A stretch of DNA of 64,000 bases. Source: Anaerolineae bacterium. Lineage in GTDB: Bacteria > Chloroflexota > Anaerolineae > Anaerolineales > Anaerolineaceae. A program made the translations under genes and the position numbers. This document shows positions 1 to 8,097 of this stretch, one piece after another. The stretch lies in assembly GCA_013178185.1 (NCBI GenBank), contig JABLXC010000019.1, positions 1 through 64,000 on the forward strand, written 5' to 3'. The first letter of the stretch is position 1. Each line of letters opens with the position of its first letter. The notes under the pieces were generated by a model. That model did not search any database, was not told where the DNA came from, and saw only the letters and a list, made by a program, of their open reading frames with translations.

Positions 1-40
1 GGGTCATGATTTGTAGACGATAGATTTCTCTTTCGCTCAT
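1..40 (-). CDS. Transposase N-terminus, ISNCY-like (partial)
   Basis: Reading the minus strand from the ATG at 40-38 gives MSEREIYRLQIMT before the window edge. This matches the start I associate with ISNCY-type integrase-core transposases, which continue into a helix-turn-helix. Only 13 residues are present, so catalytic residues cannot be checked. The ribosome-binding site is weak (AGAGAAG upstream), as is usual for transposases. Whether the rest of the gene is intact lies outside the window. Confidence 0.45.
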   Translation of the reverse strand, partial: MSEREIYRLQIMT

Positions 41-120
41 GGTGTGTAGTTTGTCCACTTCTCTGTCCCTTTCGTATGGGGACATTTTAACTTTGGTAAA
101 AGGGGACATTTCTACTTTGG
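1..120 (-). mobile_element. End of an ISNCY-like insertion sequence, running off the left edge
   Basis: Two imperfect 19-base direct repeats, GGGGACATTTTAACTTTGG at 78-96 and GGGGACATTTCTACTTTGG at 102-120, lie 24 bases apart just outside a transposase start read on the minus strand. Paired GGGGACATTT repeats at an element tip next to an integrase-type transposase are, from memory, a feature of some ISNCY and IS21-like elements. The tip is placed at about 120, because no other copy is visible for comparison. It sits some 60 bases upstream of the tRNA-His gene. The family name rests on the short transposase start and these repeats, so it is tentative. Confidence 0.5.
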
Positions 121-142
121 CTTAACAAACTCCAAAAAATGC

Positions 143-171
143 TTGCGTAACCGTTTTTGCCCTGTTATAAT
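143..171 (+). promoter_or_regulatory. Promoter of tRNA-His, extended -10 type
   Basis: A -35-like TTGCGT at 143-148 is followed after 17 bases by a perfect TATAAT at 166-171, with the extended -10 TG at 163-164. Transcription would begin near 178, a few bases before the tRNA. The consensus -10 and spacing make this one of the better promoter candidates in the window. Confidence 0.65.
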
Positions 172-183
172 TTCTCCGCTTAT

Positions 184-256
184 GGTGGCTGTAGCTCAAT
201 GGCAGAGCACTTGACTGTGGATCAAGGGGTTGTGGGTTCGACCCCCATCAGCCACC
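184..256 (+). tRNA. tRNA-His (anticodon GTG)
   Basis: The sequence folds as a full cloverleaf. The acceptor stem GTGGCTG (185-191) pairs with CAGCCAC (249-255). The anticodon stem CTTGA/TCAAG encloses a loop with GTG at 217-219, and the T arm carries GGTTCGACC. The additional G at 184 opposite C at 256 is the G-1:C73 pair diagnostic of tRNA-His. The 3' CCA is not encoded, because CAG follows C73. The gene stands alone between the IS end and a terminator, with its own promoter. Confidence 0.95.
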
Positions 257-320
257 CAGGTTATTCGGTTGTTATGGCGCGAGCTTAAAGAGAACCTGAC
301 GCCGAATGGTACACAGATGA

Positions 321-350
321 CACCCCCATGTTACAGCCGGGGGTGTTTTT
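321..350 (+). terminator. Rho-independent terminator after tRNA-His
   Basis: CACCCCC (321-327) pairs perfectly with GGGGGTG (339-345), followed by a T run at 346-350. The hairpin would stop transcription from the tRNA promoter before the convergent cation transporter gene. Confidence 0.8.
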
Positions 351-425
351 CTTCGTCGCGCAAATCCCTGTTGCGAGATAGACCAGGGGAGATGATCACC
401 AATTCTTTAATGAAAAAGTCTTGAA

Positions 426-1580
426 TTATTTGTTGAGTGAAAGCGGTTCTGGGTGGATACTGATGACAGCGTTGGGAAACAATTGTAAGATGGCATCTTC
501 AATTTTTTCAGTCGTGGAGTGGGCATCGTTTAAACTTTGGTCTCCATCAACAAGGACATGCGCACTGACATAAAGTTTCGAGCCAAAGTAATGAGTTCGA
601 ACATCATGACAGTTATTCACTCCAGGTAGGGTTTCGACCGCCGCCAAAATTTTTTGCTCGACGGCGGCGCTATCTAGGGCGTTTGAAGGTTCGGTGTGGA
701 GCAGGATATCGGCCCCCGGTACGATCTGGTGAATAGCGTTTTCGATTGTTTCGGTCAAGTTGTGCGCTTCACTTACCGACTGGTCGCCATCCACATGCAA
801 ATGGGCATCGACGAAGTGGTATGGTCCTGAGTATCTGATTCTCAAATCATGGACATCGATGACGCCGGGGATTTTTTCCACCAGTTTAATGATTTCCTCG
901 GCCATGCCTGGTGGGGTCGAATCGAGCAATCCCTTGACCGTTCGGATGCCCAATTGGACGCTGACAAAGATGACGATGACTGCCACGCCCAGGGCAGCGA
1001 CCGAATCAGCTAATTTTAAGAAAGCGAGAGAAGAGACCTTCTCGGCGATGAAGACTCCCGCTAAGCCGAGTATAACCACGCTTGAACTCCAAATGTCGGT
1101 TTTGAAGTGCAGCGCATCTGCTTCTAGAGCCTGACTGTTGTGCTTGCGAGCGGCAGCATACAAGATTCGAGAACGGTTATAGTCAATAAAGATCGAGACA
1201 GCCATTACGACAAATGCCCAGATTGACGCTTCAACATGCGCTTCTTTAAAGAAAAGTCGCTGTATCGCTTCATAAATAATCCAGCCGCAGGTTACAAGTA
1301 AAAGTAGCGTTTCGAACAGGGCGGAAAGGTTTTCGATCTTTCCATGTCCATAGTGGTGCTCGTGATCTGCAGGTTTGCCGGCCAGCCGAACTGCAACGAG
1401 GGTAACCAACGCAGCCACCAGATCGAGGGCTGAATGAGCGGCTTCGGCCAGGATGCCAAGGCTGCCTGTCAGGATCCCGACGACAATTTTGAACAACGTC
1501 AGCGCGACAGCAGCAATAACCGAGCTCAAAGCGGCGGATGATTTTTCTTGTTCGGCAATTTGTTTTTCTGTCTGTACCAT
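426..1580 (-). CDS. Cation diffusion facilitator (CDF) family transporter
   Basis: This is an inner-membrane divalent metal/H+ antiporter, of the type that exports Zn2+, Fe2+, Mn2+ or related ions. The N-terminal 215 residues form the usual six-helix transport domain. Both intramembrane metal-site motifs are visible as HxxxD: H49/D53 in 'HSALD' and H158/D162 in 'HFKTD'. A His-rich loop (HEHHYGHG) lies near residue 73. The soluble C-terminus holds two copies of the roughly 75-residue dimerisation domain (about 225-300 and 305-380) instead of one, which explains the 384-residue length. A -10 box TATAAT on the minus strand at 1626-1621 may drive it. A perfect 18-base palindrome lies about 100 bases upstream. 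The transported metal cannot be told from sequence. Confidence 0.88.
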   Translation of the reverse strand: MVQTEKQIAEQEKSSAALSSVIAAVALTLFKIVVGILTGSLGILAEAAHSALDLVAALVTLVAVRLAGKPADHEHHYGHGKIENLSALFETLLLLVTCGWIIYEAIQRLFFKEAHVEASIWAFVVMAVSIFIDYNRSRILYAAARKHNSQALEADALHFKTDIWSSSVVILGLAGVFIAEKVSSLAFLKLADSVAALGVAVIVIFVSVQLGIRTVKGLLDSTPPGMAEEIIKLVEKIPGVIDVHDLRIRYSGPYHFVDAHLHVDGDQSVSEAHNLTETIENAIHQIVPGADILLHTEPSNALDSAAVEQKILAAVETLPGVNNCHDVRTHYFGSKLYVSAHVLVDGDQSLNDAHSTTEKIEDAILQLFPNAVISIHPEPLSLNK

Positions 1581-1676
1581 AATAAATAACTCGTTTTTTG
1601 TCGTATAAAATTCTGTTTACATTATACCGCTGGGTAAAGGATTTCTTCTTGAAGGAAGATAGTTCCTTATCCATTT

Positions 1677-1694
1677 TATGGAAAATTTTCCATA
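1677..1694. promoter_or_regulatory. 18-base perfect palindrome, possible IclR-type operator
   Basis: TATGGAAAATTTTCCATA is perfectly self-complementary. Its core TGGAAAATTTTCCA resembles the E. coli IclR operator consensus TGGAAATNATTTCCA. It lies between the end of the iclR-like gene and the start of the cation transporter, so it could control the transporter. A second, different imperfect repeat (GACATAAATATGAAC, 1713-1727) sits 20 bases further out. Assigning it to the neighbouring regulator is inference. Confidence 0.4.
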
Positions 1695-1792
1695 GATCTT
1701 GAAATCCTTTCTGACATAAATATGAACATATATTCAGGTGGTTGTTGTTTTCAAAGAAAGGAACAAGACCTGATCGGCTTAATTTCGTTTTT

Positions 1793-2587
1793 TTATCCTG
1801 TGAACTGGAGCTGTAAACTGGCTTCGCGAGCGCCTTCTACCATGTAGCTGTGCCACTTGTGATAATCTTTTCCATCCAGGCGGAAGACTGGAGCCGCTAC
1901 CGAAAGCGCCGCGACCGGGTTGCCGTCTACGCCTCGTATGCAACTGGCTACTGCCCAAACGCCAATCTCTGATTCCTGATTGTCATAGGCATATTCCCTC
2001 TGCCGGGATTCGGCCAGTTCAGCCAGTAATTCGGTCTTAGTGCGGATGGTGTTTTTCGTCAGGGCAGGCAGCTCTTCGTCAGGATATAACCTGTTAATTT
2101 CTTCGGCCGGTAAATAAGCCAGCATGATTTTTCCTGAACCGGTAGCGTGAGCATAGAGGCGAGTGCCTACCGGGTTTACAATTTGAACTCTCCCTTCAGC
2201 CGGGCGTTTATGCACAAACAAGATCATATTGCCCTGCAGCACAGTCAGACTGATCGTCTCAGAAGTGATTTGCTTGAGGCGTTCCATGATTGGGTCTACG
2301 ATCGAAACCAGGTTGCTTTGGGAGCGATACGACGAGGCAATTTGAACAAGCCGTGGACCCAGTCGGTAAACATTGGTGGCAGGCACTTTGCTGGCGAAGT
2401 CTCGGTTGACGATGGTACTCATCAGGCCGTGAAGGCTGCTGAGAGGGATCCCAAGGTGTTTTTCTATCTCGGTTAACGAAAGCCCTTCTGGGAATTCGGC
2501 CAGTAATTCAAGTATATCCAGCGTCCGAGCAGCAGATTTAACATCAGTGGAAGAAAGGCCGCTGACCTGATTGGCTACCTTTGGCAT
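1793..2587 (-). CDS. IclR family transcriptional regulator
   Basis: This is a DNA-binding regulator with an N-terminal winged helix (about residues 15-80, including 'GLSLTEIEKHLGIPLSSLHGLM') and a C-terminal GAF-like effector domain ('ARLYAHATGSGKIMLAYLP' type motif in the middle, 'YAYDNQESEIGVWAVA' near the end). The start is placed at the ATG at 2587 because GGAGGA lies just before it. An in-frame ATG at 2623 would add 12 residues but has no ribosome-binding site. The gene is divergent from the 2-oxoacid oxidoreductase island across an AT-rich 458-base gap with candidate operators. IclR proteins commonly sense small organic acids and control adjacent catabolic operons, so regulation of that island is the natural inference. 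Confidence 0.88.
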   Translation of the reverse strand: MPKVANQVSGLSSTDVKSAARTLDILELLAEFPEGLSLTEIEKHLGIPLSSLHGLMSTIVNRDFASKVPATNVYRLGPRLVQIASSYRSQSNLVSIVDPIMERLKQITSETISLTVLQGNMILFVHKRPAEGRVQIVNPVGTRLYAHATGSGKIMLAYLPAEEINRLYPDEELPALTKNTIRTKTELLAELAESRQREYAYDNQESEIGVWAVASCIRGVDGNPVAALSVAAPVFRLDGKDYHKWHSYMVEGAREASLQLQFTG

Positions 2588-2623
2588 TTTTCCTCCAATC
2601 TGCGCGAAAAGCTCTTCATTCAT

Positions 2624-3045
2624 AAATAAGAATTAAATTCATAAACATGAACAATATATACAATCAGTGAAATTGAACATAGTGACATTCATCACTCCAC
2701 GGGATGCTAATCCTCATGCACCCTAATAATTTCAAACCGCGTTAGTCGCACAATTTTAACTGAAATTATCACGGTTTATGAGTGTTTTTTTCAATGAAGT
2801 TCTGTTTTCCTTACTATGTGTTAATATTCTCACATCCCGTTAAGGATAAGATAAGCGAAATAGTGACATCTCTCTAATGCAAAAATGACAAATAGCACTA
2901 TGAATGTTGCATTAATTTTTGTATTCTTTTCTTCATAAATGTGAAATAATTTCTTGTATATAAACTATATTTCTTTCTAATATTTCAGCATACTAAATAT
3001 TACACAGCTTACTAAATATATCCTGCACCATGCCATAGAGGAATT
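2624..3045. promoter_or_regulatory. AT-rich divergent control region between iclR-like gene and oxidoreductase operon
   Basis: No gene is seen in this stretch. It is markedly more AT-rich than its surroundings. It contains TTCATAAACATGAA at 2638-2651 (5-base arms TTCAT/ATGAA) and a near copy TTCATAAATGTGAA at 2932-2945; a third relative lies at 1713-1727. Close to the operon start are two exact copies of TACTAAATAT at 2991-3000 and 3010-3019, spaced 19 bases. The palindromic pair flanking the region looks like operators for the divergent IclR protein, and the direct repeats could be a second binding site. No convincing -35/-10 pair was assigned. Confidence 0.5.
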
Positions 3046-3600
3046 GTGATATTCGAGATTCGATTACACGGTATTGGCGGTCAGGGGGTGGCTGCTTCAG
3101 CAGATTTGTTGGCATTCGCTGCTGTCCAGGGGGGTATGTGGGCGCATTCCTTCCCTTTCTTTGGCACCGAGATTCGCGGCGGCAATGTAACAGCGTTTAC
3201 CCGCATATCGCCTGATCCTATCCGGGACAGGTCTTTCATCTATTCCCCCCATTTGATCGTGATTTTTTCGACTCATCTTCTTTCCGAAGATACCTGGAAA
3301 GGCGCGCGAGAGGAAAGCGTCATCTTAGTCAACACCTCCCGTTCGATTGAGGAGCTGCCCACGCCGCCCAAAGGCAGATTGATCGTCCTGGATGCTGATC
3401 GAATTGCAGATGAGTTGCCTGGGTGCAGGATGGGGAATTCAGTCCTGCTAGGTGCTATGCTGACCTTTATTCCTGCGATGCAGCTTGGCAGTCTCGAGTC
3501 TGCTTTCTTGGAAAAATTTTCTTCAGAAACTGCTCAGGGCAATATTACTGGCGCTCGAGAAGGATATCAGCGACTAAAAGCAATAGAGAAGGTTGTATGA
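3046..3600 (+). CDS. 2-oxoacid:ferredoxin oxidoreductase, gamma subunit
   Basis: This 184-residue protein is the gamma subunit of a pyruvate/2-oxoisovalerate-type ferredoxin oxidoreductase. The family motif 'GIGGQGVAASADLLAFAA' is near the N-terminus and 'FGTEIRGG' follows. The complex oxidatively decarboxylates a 2-oxoacid to acyl-CoA, CO2 and reduced ferredoxin in the cytoplasm. The start is GTG at 3046, preceded by AGAGGA. The subunit order gamma-delta-alpha-beta is that of the heterotetrameric POR/VOR enzymes of Thermotoga and archaea. Its stop overlaps the delta start by 4 bases (ATGA). The substrate cannot be read from this subunit: pyruvate, branched-chain or aryl 2-oxoacids are all possible. 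Confidence 0.88.
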   Translation: MIFEIRLHGIGGQGVAASADLLAFAAVQGGMWAHSFPFFGTEIRGGNVTAFTRISPDPIRDRSFIYSPHLIVIFSTHLLSEDTWKGAREESVILVNTSRSIEELPTPPKGRLIVLDADRIADELPGCRMGNSVLLGAMLTFIPAMQLGSLESAFLEKFSSETAQGNITGAREGYQRLKAIEKVV

Positions 3601-3863
3601 CCCATCCCTGGTATAAATCAAGACCCTTTTCCGCCTGGATCCCTGCTGGGCTTTCGGCCACCCATAAAGTTGGCGACCGCAAAGAACGACCTGTTGTAGA
3701 TGAGGCTGCTTGCAGTATGTGCGGATTGTGTTGGATTTATTGCCCTGAAGGGATCATCTCACGCGATGCTCGTATCCAGATTAATTATGAGTATTGCCGA
3801 GGCTGTGGTATCTGCATTGAGGAATGTCCAAAGCATGCAATCTCATTTGAGGATGAACGTTAA
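3597..3863 (+). CDS. 2-oxoacid:ferredoxin oxidoreductase, delta (ferredoxin) subunit
   Basis: This 88-residue two-cluster ferredoxin subunit passes electrons from the TPP site to free ferredoxin. Two [4Fe-4S] motifs are visible: 'CSMCGLCWIYCP' and 'CRGCGICIEECP'. The start ATG at 3597 overlaps the gamma stop as ATGA, indicating translational coupling. A longer reading from 3423 only runs through the upstream gene in another frame. Length and motif spacing are normal for PorD/VorD proteins. Confidence 0.9.
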   Translation: MTHPWYKSRPFSAWIPAGLSATHKVGDRKERPVVDEAACSMCGLCWIYCPEGIISRDARIQINYEYCRGCGICIEECPKHAISFEDER

Positions 3864-3865
3864 TC

Positions 3866-5083
3866 GTGGCAATTGAATTTATTTCTGGTTGTAAGGCTGC
3901 TGCAGAAGCGGCGAGACTGGCAAATGTGGACGTGGTAGCTGCATATCCGATTACACCACAAACCTCCATTGTGGAGTATCTGGCTAAGGATGTTTCGAAC
4001 GGCCGCCTGAAAGCTGAGATGGTGCTGGCGGAGAGCGAGCATAGCGCCATGTCGGCGTGTGTTGGCGCTTCAATGGTCGGTGCGCGCGCTTTTACTGCAA
4101 CGGCTTCTCAAGGCCTGGCCTTGATGCATGAAGTTCTATTCTATGCCGCCGGATTGAGGCTTCCGATCGTCTCGGTGATTGTCAACCGGTCGCTGGCTTC
4201 GCCGGTTTCCATCTTTGCAGATTTCAAGGATTCATTGGCTCAGAGGGATACCGGCTGGCTGCAATTCTACGTAGAAAGTTGTCAGGAGATCCTGGACAGC
4301 GTGTTGATCGCTTACCGGGTGATCGAAGATAGCCGGGTGCTTCTTCCAGCGTTTGTATGCATGGAAGGGTTTGTGCTTTCCCACCTCTCCGAACCTGTGG
4401 ATGTCCCGGATGTGCAGACGGTTTCGAAGTTCTTGCCAGCCTGTGATCCCAAATACCCCACTTTGGATTTGAAAGATCCGAAGATTTTCAATGTCATGGC
4501 GTTCCCTGACACCTACGAAGAATTCGAACGGGATAAGCAAATTAGCATGTTAAATGCTTTTGAAGCATTGCAGGAAGCCTATCAAGATTTTGAAAAGATC
4601 TTTGGAAGAAAATACCAGGATGTAGAAACTTACCGGGTTGAAGACGCCGATATTGTCCTGGCAACGATGGGGGCCGCCGCTGGAACGGCAATGATGGTTG
4701 TAGATCAATTGCGCTCGCTGGGCGAGAGGGTTGGTTTGGTTAAGGTGCGCACTTTTCGTCCTTTTCCGCGCCGGCAGCTTCGAGAGATCCTTTCTCATGC
4801 CAGGGTAGTTGGGGTTTTAGATCGCGATCTTTCGATTGGGTCAACGGGTATCCTGTTCCAGGAGCTGCAGAGCAGCCTGTATAACCAGCCGCAGCGGCCT
4901 CTGATGCAAAACTTTATTGCCGGCCTGGGCGGCAGAGATATTCACCAGGGCACAATAGGCGCCATTTTTCAATCCTTGAAAGATACTCTTCAGAAGGGTT
5001 TTGTCGAAAAGAACCTCAACTGGCCAGATGAGAACCGGGAGGTTTTATCAATCTGGGGACTGCCGGTGGATCATGACGACTAA
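3866..5083 (+). CDS. 2-oxoacid:ferredoxin oxidoreductase, alpha subunit
   Basis: This 405-residue alpha subunit carries the pyrimidine-binding and transketolase C-terminal regions of the 2-oxoacid:ferredoxin oxidoreductase. The family motif 'AAYPITPQTSIVEYLA' is near residue 20, 'ESEHSAMSACVGASMVGARAFT' style text follows, and the C-terminal domain has 'VGLVKVRTFRPFP'. The start is GTG at 3866, two bases after the delta stop. The C-terminus overlaps the beta gene by 11 bases. The protein is full length with no missing segment. Which 2-oxoacid it uses is not decidable from motifs alone. Confidence 0.9.
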   Translation: MAIEFISGCKAAAEAARLANVDVVAAYPITPQTSIVEYLAKDVSNGRLKAEMVLAESEHSAMSACVGASMVGARAFTATASQGLALMHEVLFYAAGLRLPIVSVIVNRSLASPVSIFADFKDSLAQRDTGWLQFYVESCQEILDSVLIAYRVIEDSRVLLPAFVCMEGFVLSHLSEPVDVPDVQTVSKFLPACDPKYPTLDLKDPKIFNVMAFPDTYEEFERDKQISMLNAFEALQEAYQDFEKIFGRKYQDVETYRVEDADIVLATMGAAAGTAMMVVDQLRSLGERVGLVKVRTFRPFPRRQLREILSHARVVGVLDRDLSIGSTGILFQELQSSLYNQPQRPLMQNFIAGLGGRDIHQGTIGAIFQSLKDTLQKGFVEKNLNWPDENREVLSIWGLPVDHDD

Positions 5084-5993
5084 CTACACAATTAAAACTT
5101 TACCCGATCTTGAACAGGTAGCGCCAGGGCGCTCTGGGTGTGATGGCTGCGGGGCGGTGATGGCTGCGCGTTGGATTTCTAAAATTACCGGACAATCCAC
5201 CATCATGGTGAACGCCACAGGTTGTATGTGCGTGAATTATGGTTACGCCGGGGCGCCTTTGCATCCTTACATCCATTCCCTTTTTGAAAATACCGGTTCA
5301 ATCTTATCGGGGATAGACGCCGGATTACGGGCGCTTGGCAAGCGGCGAGAGGTGAATCTCGTTGGCCTGGCAGGCGATGGCGGGACGGTGGATATTGGCT
5401 TTCAATCGCTTTCAGGCGCGGTGGAACGGCAGCACCGTTTTCTTTATGTTTGCTATGACAATGAAGGATACATGAACACAGGTGGCCAGAGGTCCGGCGC
5501 CACACCGTATGGCTCGAATACGGCAACAACACCCGTCGGTTCAGAACAGCAAGGCGAAGGCCTTTCATTGCTCCGCCGGAAGAACATGGTACTCGTTATG
5601 GCAGCTCACGGTATCCCCTATGCTGCCACAGCTTCGATCGCTTATCCCCTGGATTTCATGAATAAAGTTAAAAAGGCCATAGAAATTGATGGCCCGACTT
5701 ATCTTCACGTGCTTGCTCCTTGTCCTACAAGCTGGGGGTTTGCATCGGAAGAGAGTGTGAAAATTGGGAAACTGGCTGTGGAGACCCGTTTTGCGCCGCT
5801 TTACGAGGTTGAGCAGGGCAAGAAAATCGTGCTCGATCGCCGGAGGAGCAAAGGCACACCAATCATCGAATACTTGAAAGCGCAAAAGCGATTTTCACAT
5901 TTGCTTAAACCAGAAAACCAGCACCGTGTTGATGAAATACAATCACAGATAGATGAAAGCTGGCGTTACCTAGAAAGTCTGGCCCAGGAGTGA
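5073..5993 (+). CDS. 2-oxoacid:ferredoxin oxidoreductase, beta (TPP-binding) subunit
   Basis: This 306-residue thiamin-diphosphate subunit has 'GRSGCDGCGAVMAARW' near the N-terminus and the TPP/Mg motif 'GDGGTVDIGFQSL...NEGYMNTGGQRSG' in the middle. In this family the 'YDNEGYMNTG' loop completes the Mg-TPP site. The ATG at 5073 lies inside the alpha gene (11-base overlap). An upstream in-frame start at 5001 would run through alpha and is not needed. Cys residues in 'GCDGCG' and 'CMCVNYG' fit the cluster carried by PorB-type subunits. The next gene starts 4 bases after its stop, so both enzymes are probably co-expressed. Confidence 0.9.
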   Translation: MTTNYTIKTLPDLEQVAPGRSGCDGCGAVMAARWISKITGQSTIMVNATGCMCVNYGYAGAPLHPYIHSLFENTGSILSGIDAGLRALGKRREVNLVGLAGDGGTVDIGFQSLSGAVERQHRFLYVCYDNEGYMNTGGQRSGATPYGSNTATTPVGSEQQGEGLSLLRRKNMVLVMAAHGIPYAATASIAYPLDFMNKVKKAIEIDGPTYLHVLAPCPTSWGFASEESVKIGKLAVETRFAPLYEVEQGKKIVLDRRRSKGTPIIEYLKAQKRFSHLLKPENQHRVDEIQSQIDESWRYLESLAQE

Positions 5994-5997
5994 GAAG

Positions 5998-7413
5998 GTG
6001 AGTTTGTCTCAAGTCGCATTGAACAGACTGGATCAAGTTTTTCATGCCAGGAGCGTTGCAATCCTGGGCGCCAACGATTCGCCTGAGCGGGTGGGGTATC
6101 TTCTACTAGAAAGTTTGCTGGAAGGTGGGTACACTGGGAAGATCTATCCTGTTCATCCTCGCCATAAACAACTCCTGAACTGCACGGTTTATTCCAGCCT
6201 GGCTGAAATTCCGGAGAAGGTTGATCTGGTGATGATTGCCCTTAACCAGGAGAAAACGGTAGAAGCTGTAAAGGAGTGCGGCGCGCTTGGCGTGAAAGGG
6301 GTTGTGTGCGTCGCCGGCGGCTATAAAGAAATGGGTGAAGAAGGCCGCAGGTTAGAAGAGGCGTTATCAGCGGCAGCCAAAGAACATGATCTTGTCTTGA
6401 TTGGCCCCAATACCCTGGGCTTTTTTAACGCCGATGCGAGATTAAACGCAACTTTCTACCCGGAAACGCTCCCACCTGGAAGTGGCATTTCAGTGATTTC
6501 ACAGAGTGGGGGAGTGGGCCGGGCAGCGTTAGAAAAACTTCGTGATGAGGGGTTGGGCGTCAATAAATGGATAGGGGTTGGCAACCGGGCAACGTTAGAG
6601 TTTTCGGATTTTGTGGATTACCTGGCTGAAGATCCGGCAACCTCGGTGATTGCGGTTTTTATCGAAGGGACAGATAAAGGCCGTGAGTTGATGGAAGCGG
6701 CGAGGCGCGCCGCTCAAAAGAAACCCATTCTAATTTTCCGAACTGGTAACAGTGATCTGGCGCAAAAATCGGCTGTTACTCACACGGGTAGCATGATTAA
6801 GTCGCCTAAGCTGTTCAGCGACGCCTGTGCCCAATACAACCTCATCGAGGTGAAAAGCACCAACGAGTTGGTTTGTGCTGCCAAAGCGCTGGCTTTGATG
6901 CCTTTGCCAAAGGGAGAGGGGATTGGCATGGTCACCCATACGGCTGGTCCAAGTATTGAACTATTGGATTATTTGGAGGCAGCCCCGTGCAGGTTGGCGG
7001 ATTTCACGCCTCAGACCATGGCCGAACTTAAAACCCTGTTTAAGGGCATTCCTGTTATCTTGAAGAATCCACTGGATGCGGCTGCCTTTGGGTATTCTCC
7101 AGAAGGGTATGGCAGGGTTTCGGAAGTGGTTCTGGCGGATAGTCATGTGGATTTGTTGGTTGCAATACACGCCTTGCATAAAAACTGGAAGTTTGCAACC
7201 TCTCAGCTCGTCGCGATTCAGGAAAAATTTCAGAAACCTGTTTTGGCCTGTTACATTTCGACTGTGGCTGGCGCAAAGTTGGTGCGAGACGAATTACAAC
7301 CTGCTGGGATTCCTTGTTTTGCCAGTATTCAAGAAGCGGCCTGGGGTCTGGGGGCGGTACTTCGTTACAGGAGGATCAGGACAAATGATTTCAATGAACT
7401 CCTCCAGGATTGA
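5998..7413 (+). CDS. ADP-forming acyl-CoA synthetase, alpha subunit
   Basis: This 471-residue CoA-binding subunit belongs to the NDP-forming acyl-CoA synthetases (ACD), which convert acyl-CoA + ADP + Pi to the free acid + CoA + ATP. A Rossmann CoA-binding domain begins at 'RSVAILGANDSPERVG'. Succinyl-CoA-synthetase-like ligase domains follow, with 'ISQSGGVGRA' and the phospho-histidine region 'SAVTHTGSM'. The start is GTG at 5998 right after the oxidoreductase beta gene. ACD enzymes are typical of archaea and are also known in Chloroflexus as a fused chain; here the subunits are separate. Coupled to the oxidoreductase it would give substrate-level ATP from a 2-oxoacid. Confidence 0.88.
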   Translation: MSLSQVALNRLDQVFHARSVAILGANDSPERVGYLLLESLLEGGYTGKIYPVHPRHKQLLNCTVYSSLAEIPEKVDLVMIALNQEKTVEAVKECGALGVKGVVCVAGGYKEMGEEGRRLEEALSAAAKEHDLVLIGPNTLGFFNADARLNATFYPETLPPGSGISVISQSGGVGRAALEKLRDEGLGVNKWIGVGNRATLEFSDFVDYLAEDPATSVIAVFIEGTDKGRELMEAARRAAQKKPILIFRTGNSDLAQKSAVTHTGSMIKSPKLFSDACAQYNLIEVKSTNELVCAAKALALMPLPKGEGIGMVTHTAGPSIELLDYLEAAPCRLADFTPQTMAELKTLFKGIPVILKNPLDAAAFGYSPEGYGRVSEVVLADSHVDLLVAIHALHKNWKFATSQLVAIQEKFQKPVLACYISTVAGAKLVRDELQPAGIPCFASIQEAAWGLGAVLRYRRIRTNDFNELLQD

Positions 7414-8074
7414 TCTGCTGATGCATTCCACCCATGGCGTGGCACCGGAAGCAAGCGCTCGCGAATTGCTGCTAGAATGGGGGCTGCCGGTCGCGCCTTT
7501 TCGAGTTGCTTTGGATTTACAACAGGCTGTTCAATGTGCCAAAGAGATTGGTTACCCGGTGGTTTTGAAGGTTAATTCTCCGGTTATTGTCCACAAGACT
7601 GATGCGGGCGGCGTACATCTCAACCTTAAGGATCAGGCAGACCTGGAAAGAGCCTATTTGGCTATTCAACAATCTTGCGGCAAACTCGATCCTGCTTTTA
7701 AGGTTATGGTCGAGAAAATGTGCCCTCCTGGAGTGGAAGTGATTATCGGCGTTAGCCAGGACGAGCAATTTGGGCCAGTCCTCATGTTTGGTTTGGGTGG
7801 GATCTTTGTTGAACTCTTCAAAGATGTGGCTTTCCGATTGATTCCGCTGGATGAAATTCAGGCCAGGGAAATGATTTCTTCCATCAAGTCATACCCGGTC
7901 CTGACTGGGTTCAGAAGTAAACCCGGTGTAGATATCGGCGCGTTGCAAAATATTTTGACGAGTGTCTCTGAATTGATCACACGCTATCCACAAATTACAG
8001 AACTGGATCTTAACCCCGTTATTTTATATCCAGATGGGGCTCTCATTGTGGATACGCGGATGGTCATTCAATAA
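7385..8074 (+). CDS. ADP-forming acyl-CoA synthetase, beta subunit (ATP-grasp)
   Basis: This 229-residue ATP-grasp subunit of the ADP-forming acyl-CoA synthetase has 'GYPVVLKVNSPVIVHKTDAGGVHLNL' type residues typical of the nucleotide-binding fold and 'LMFGLGGIFVELFKDVAFRL' in the middle. It ends with 'ITELDLNPVILYPDGALIVDTRM', the usual C-terminal motif. The ATG at 7385 (or 7394) overlaps the alpha gene by 20-29 bases. The length is right for a stand-alone beta subunit. It is the last enzyme gene before a noncoding leader and the transporter genes. Confidence 0.88.
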   Translation: MISMNSSRIDLLMHSTHGVAPEASARELLLEWGLPVAPFRVALDLQQAVQCAKEIGYPVVLKVNSPVIVHKTDAGGVHLNLKDQADLERAYLAIQQSCGKLDPAFKVMVEKMCPPGVEVIIGVSQDEQFGPVLMFGLGGIFVELFKDVAFRLIPLDEIQAREMISSIKSYPVLTGFRSKPGVDIGALQNILTSVSELITRYPQITELDLNPVILYPDGALIVDTRMVIQ

Positions 8075-8097
8075 AATCTGAGACCAAGAAATGAAAC

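Noticed and set aside
1270-1674. 134-residue ORF overlapping the CDF start
   Set aside because: Frame shadow of the transporter with skewed composition (Arg/Cys-rich) and no homology pattern.
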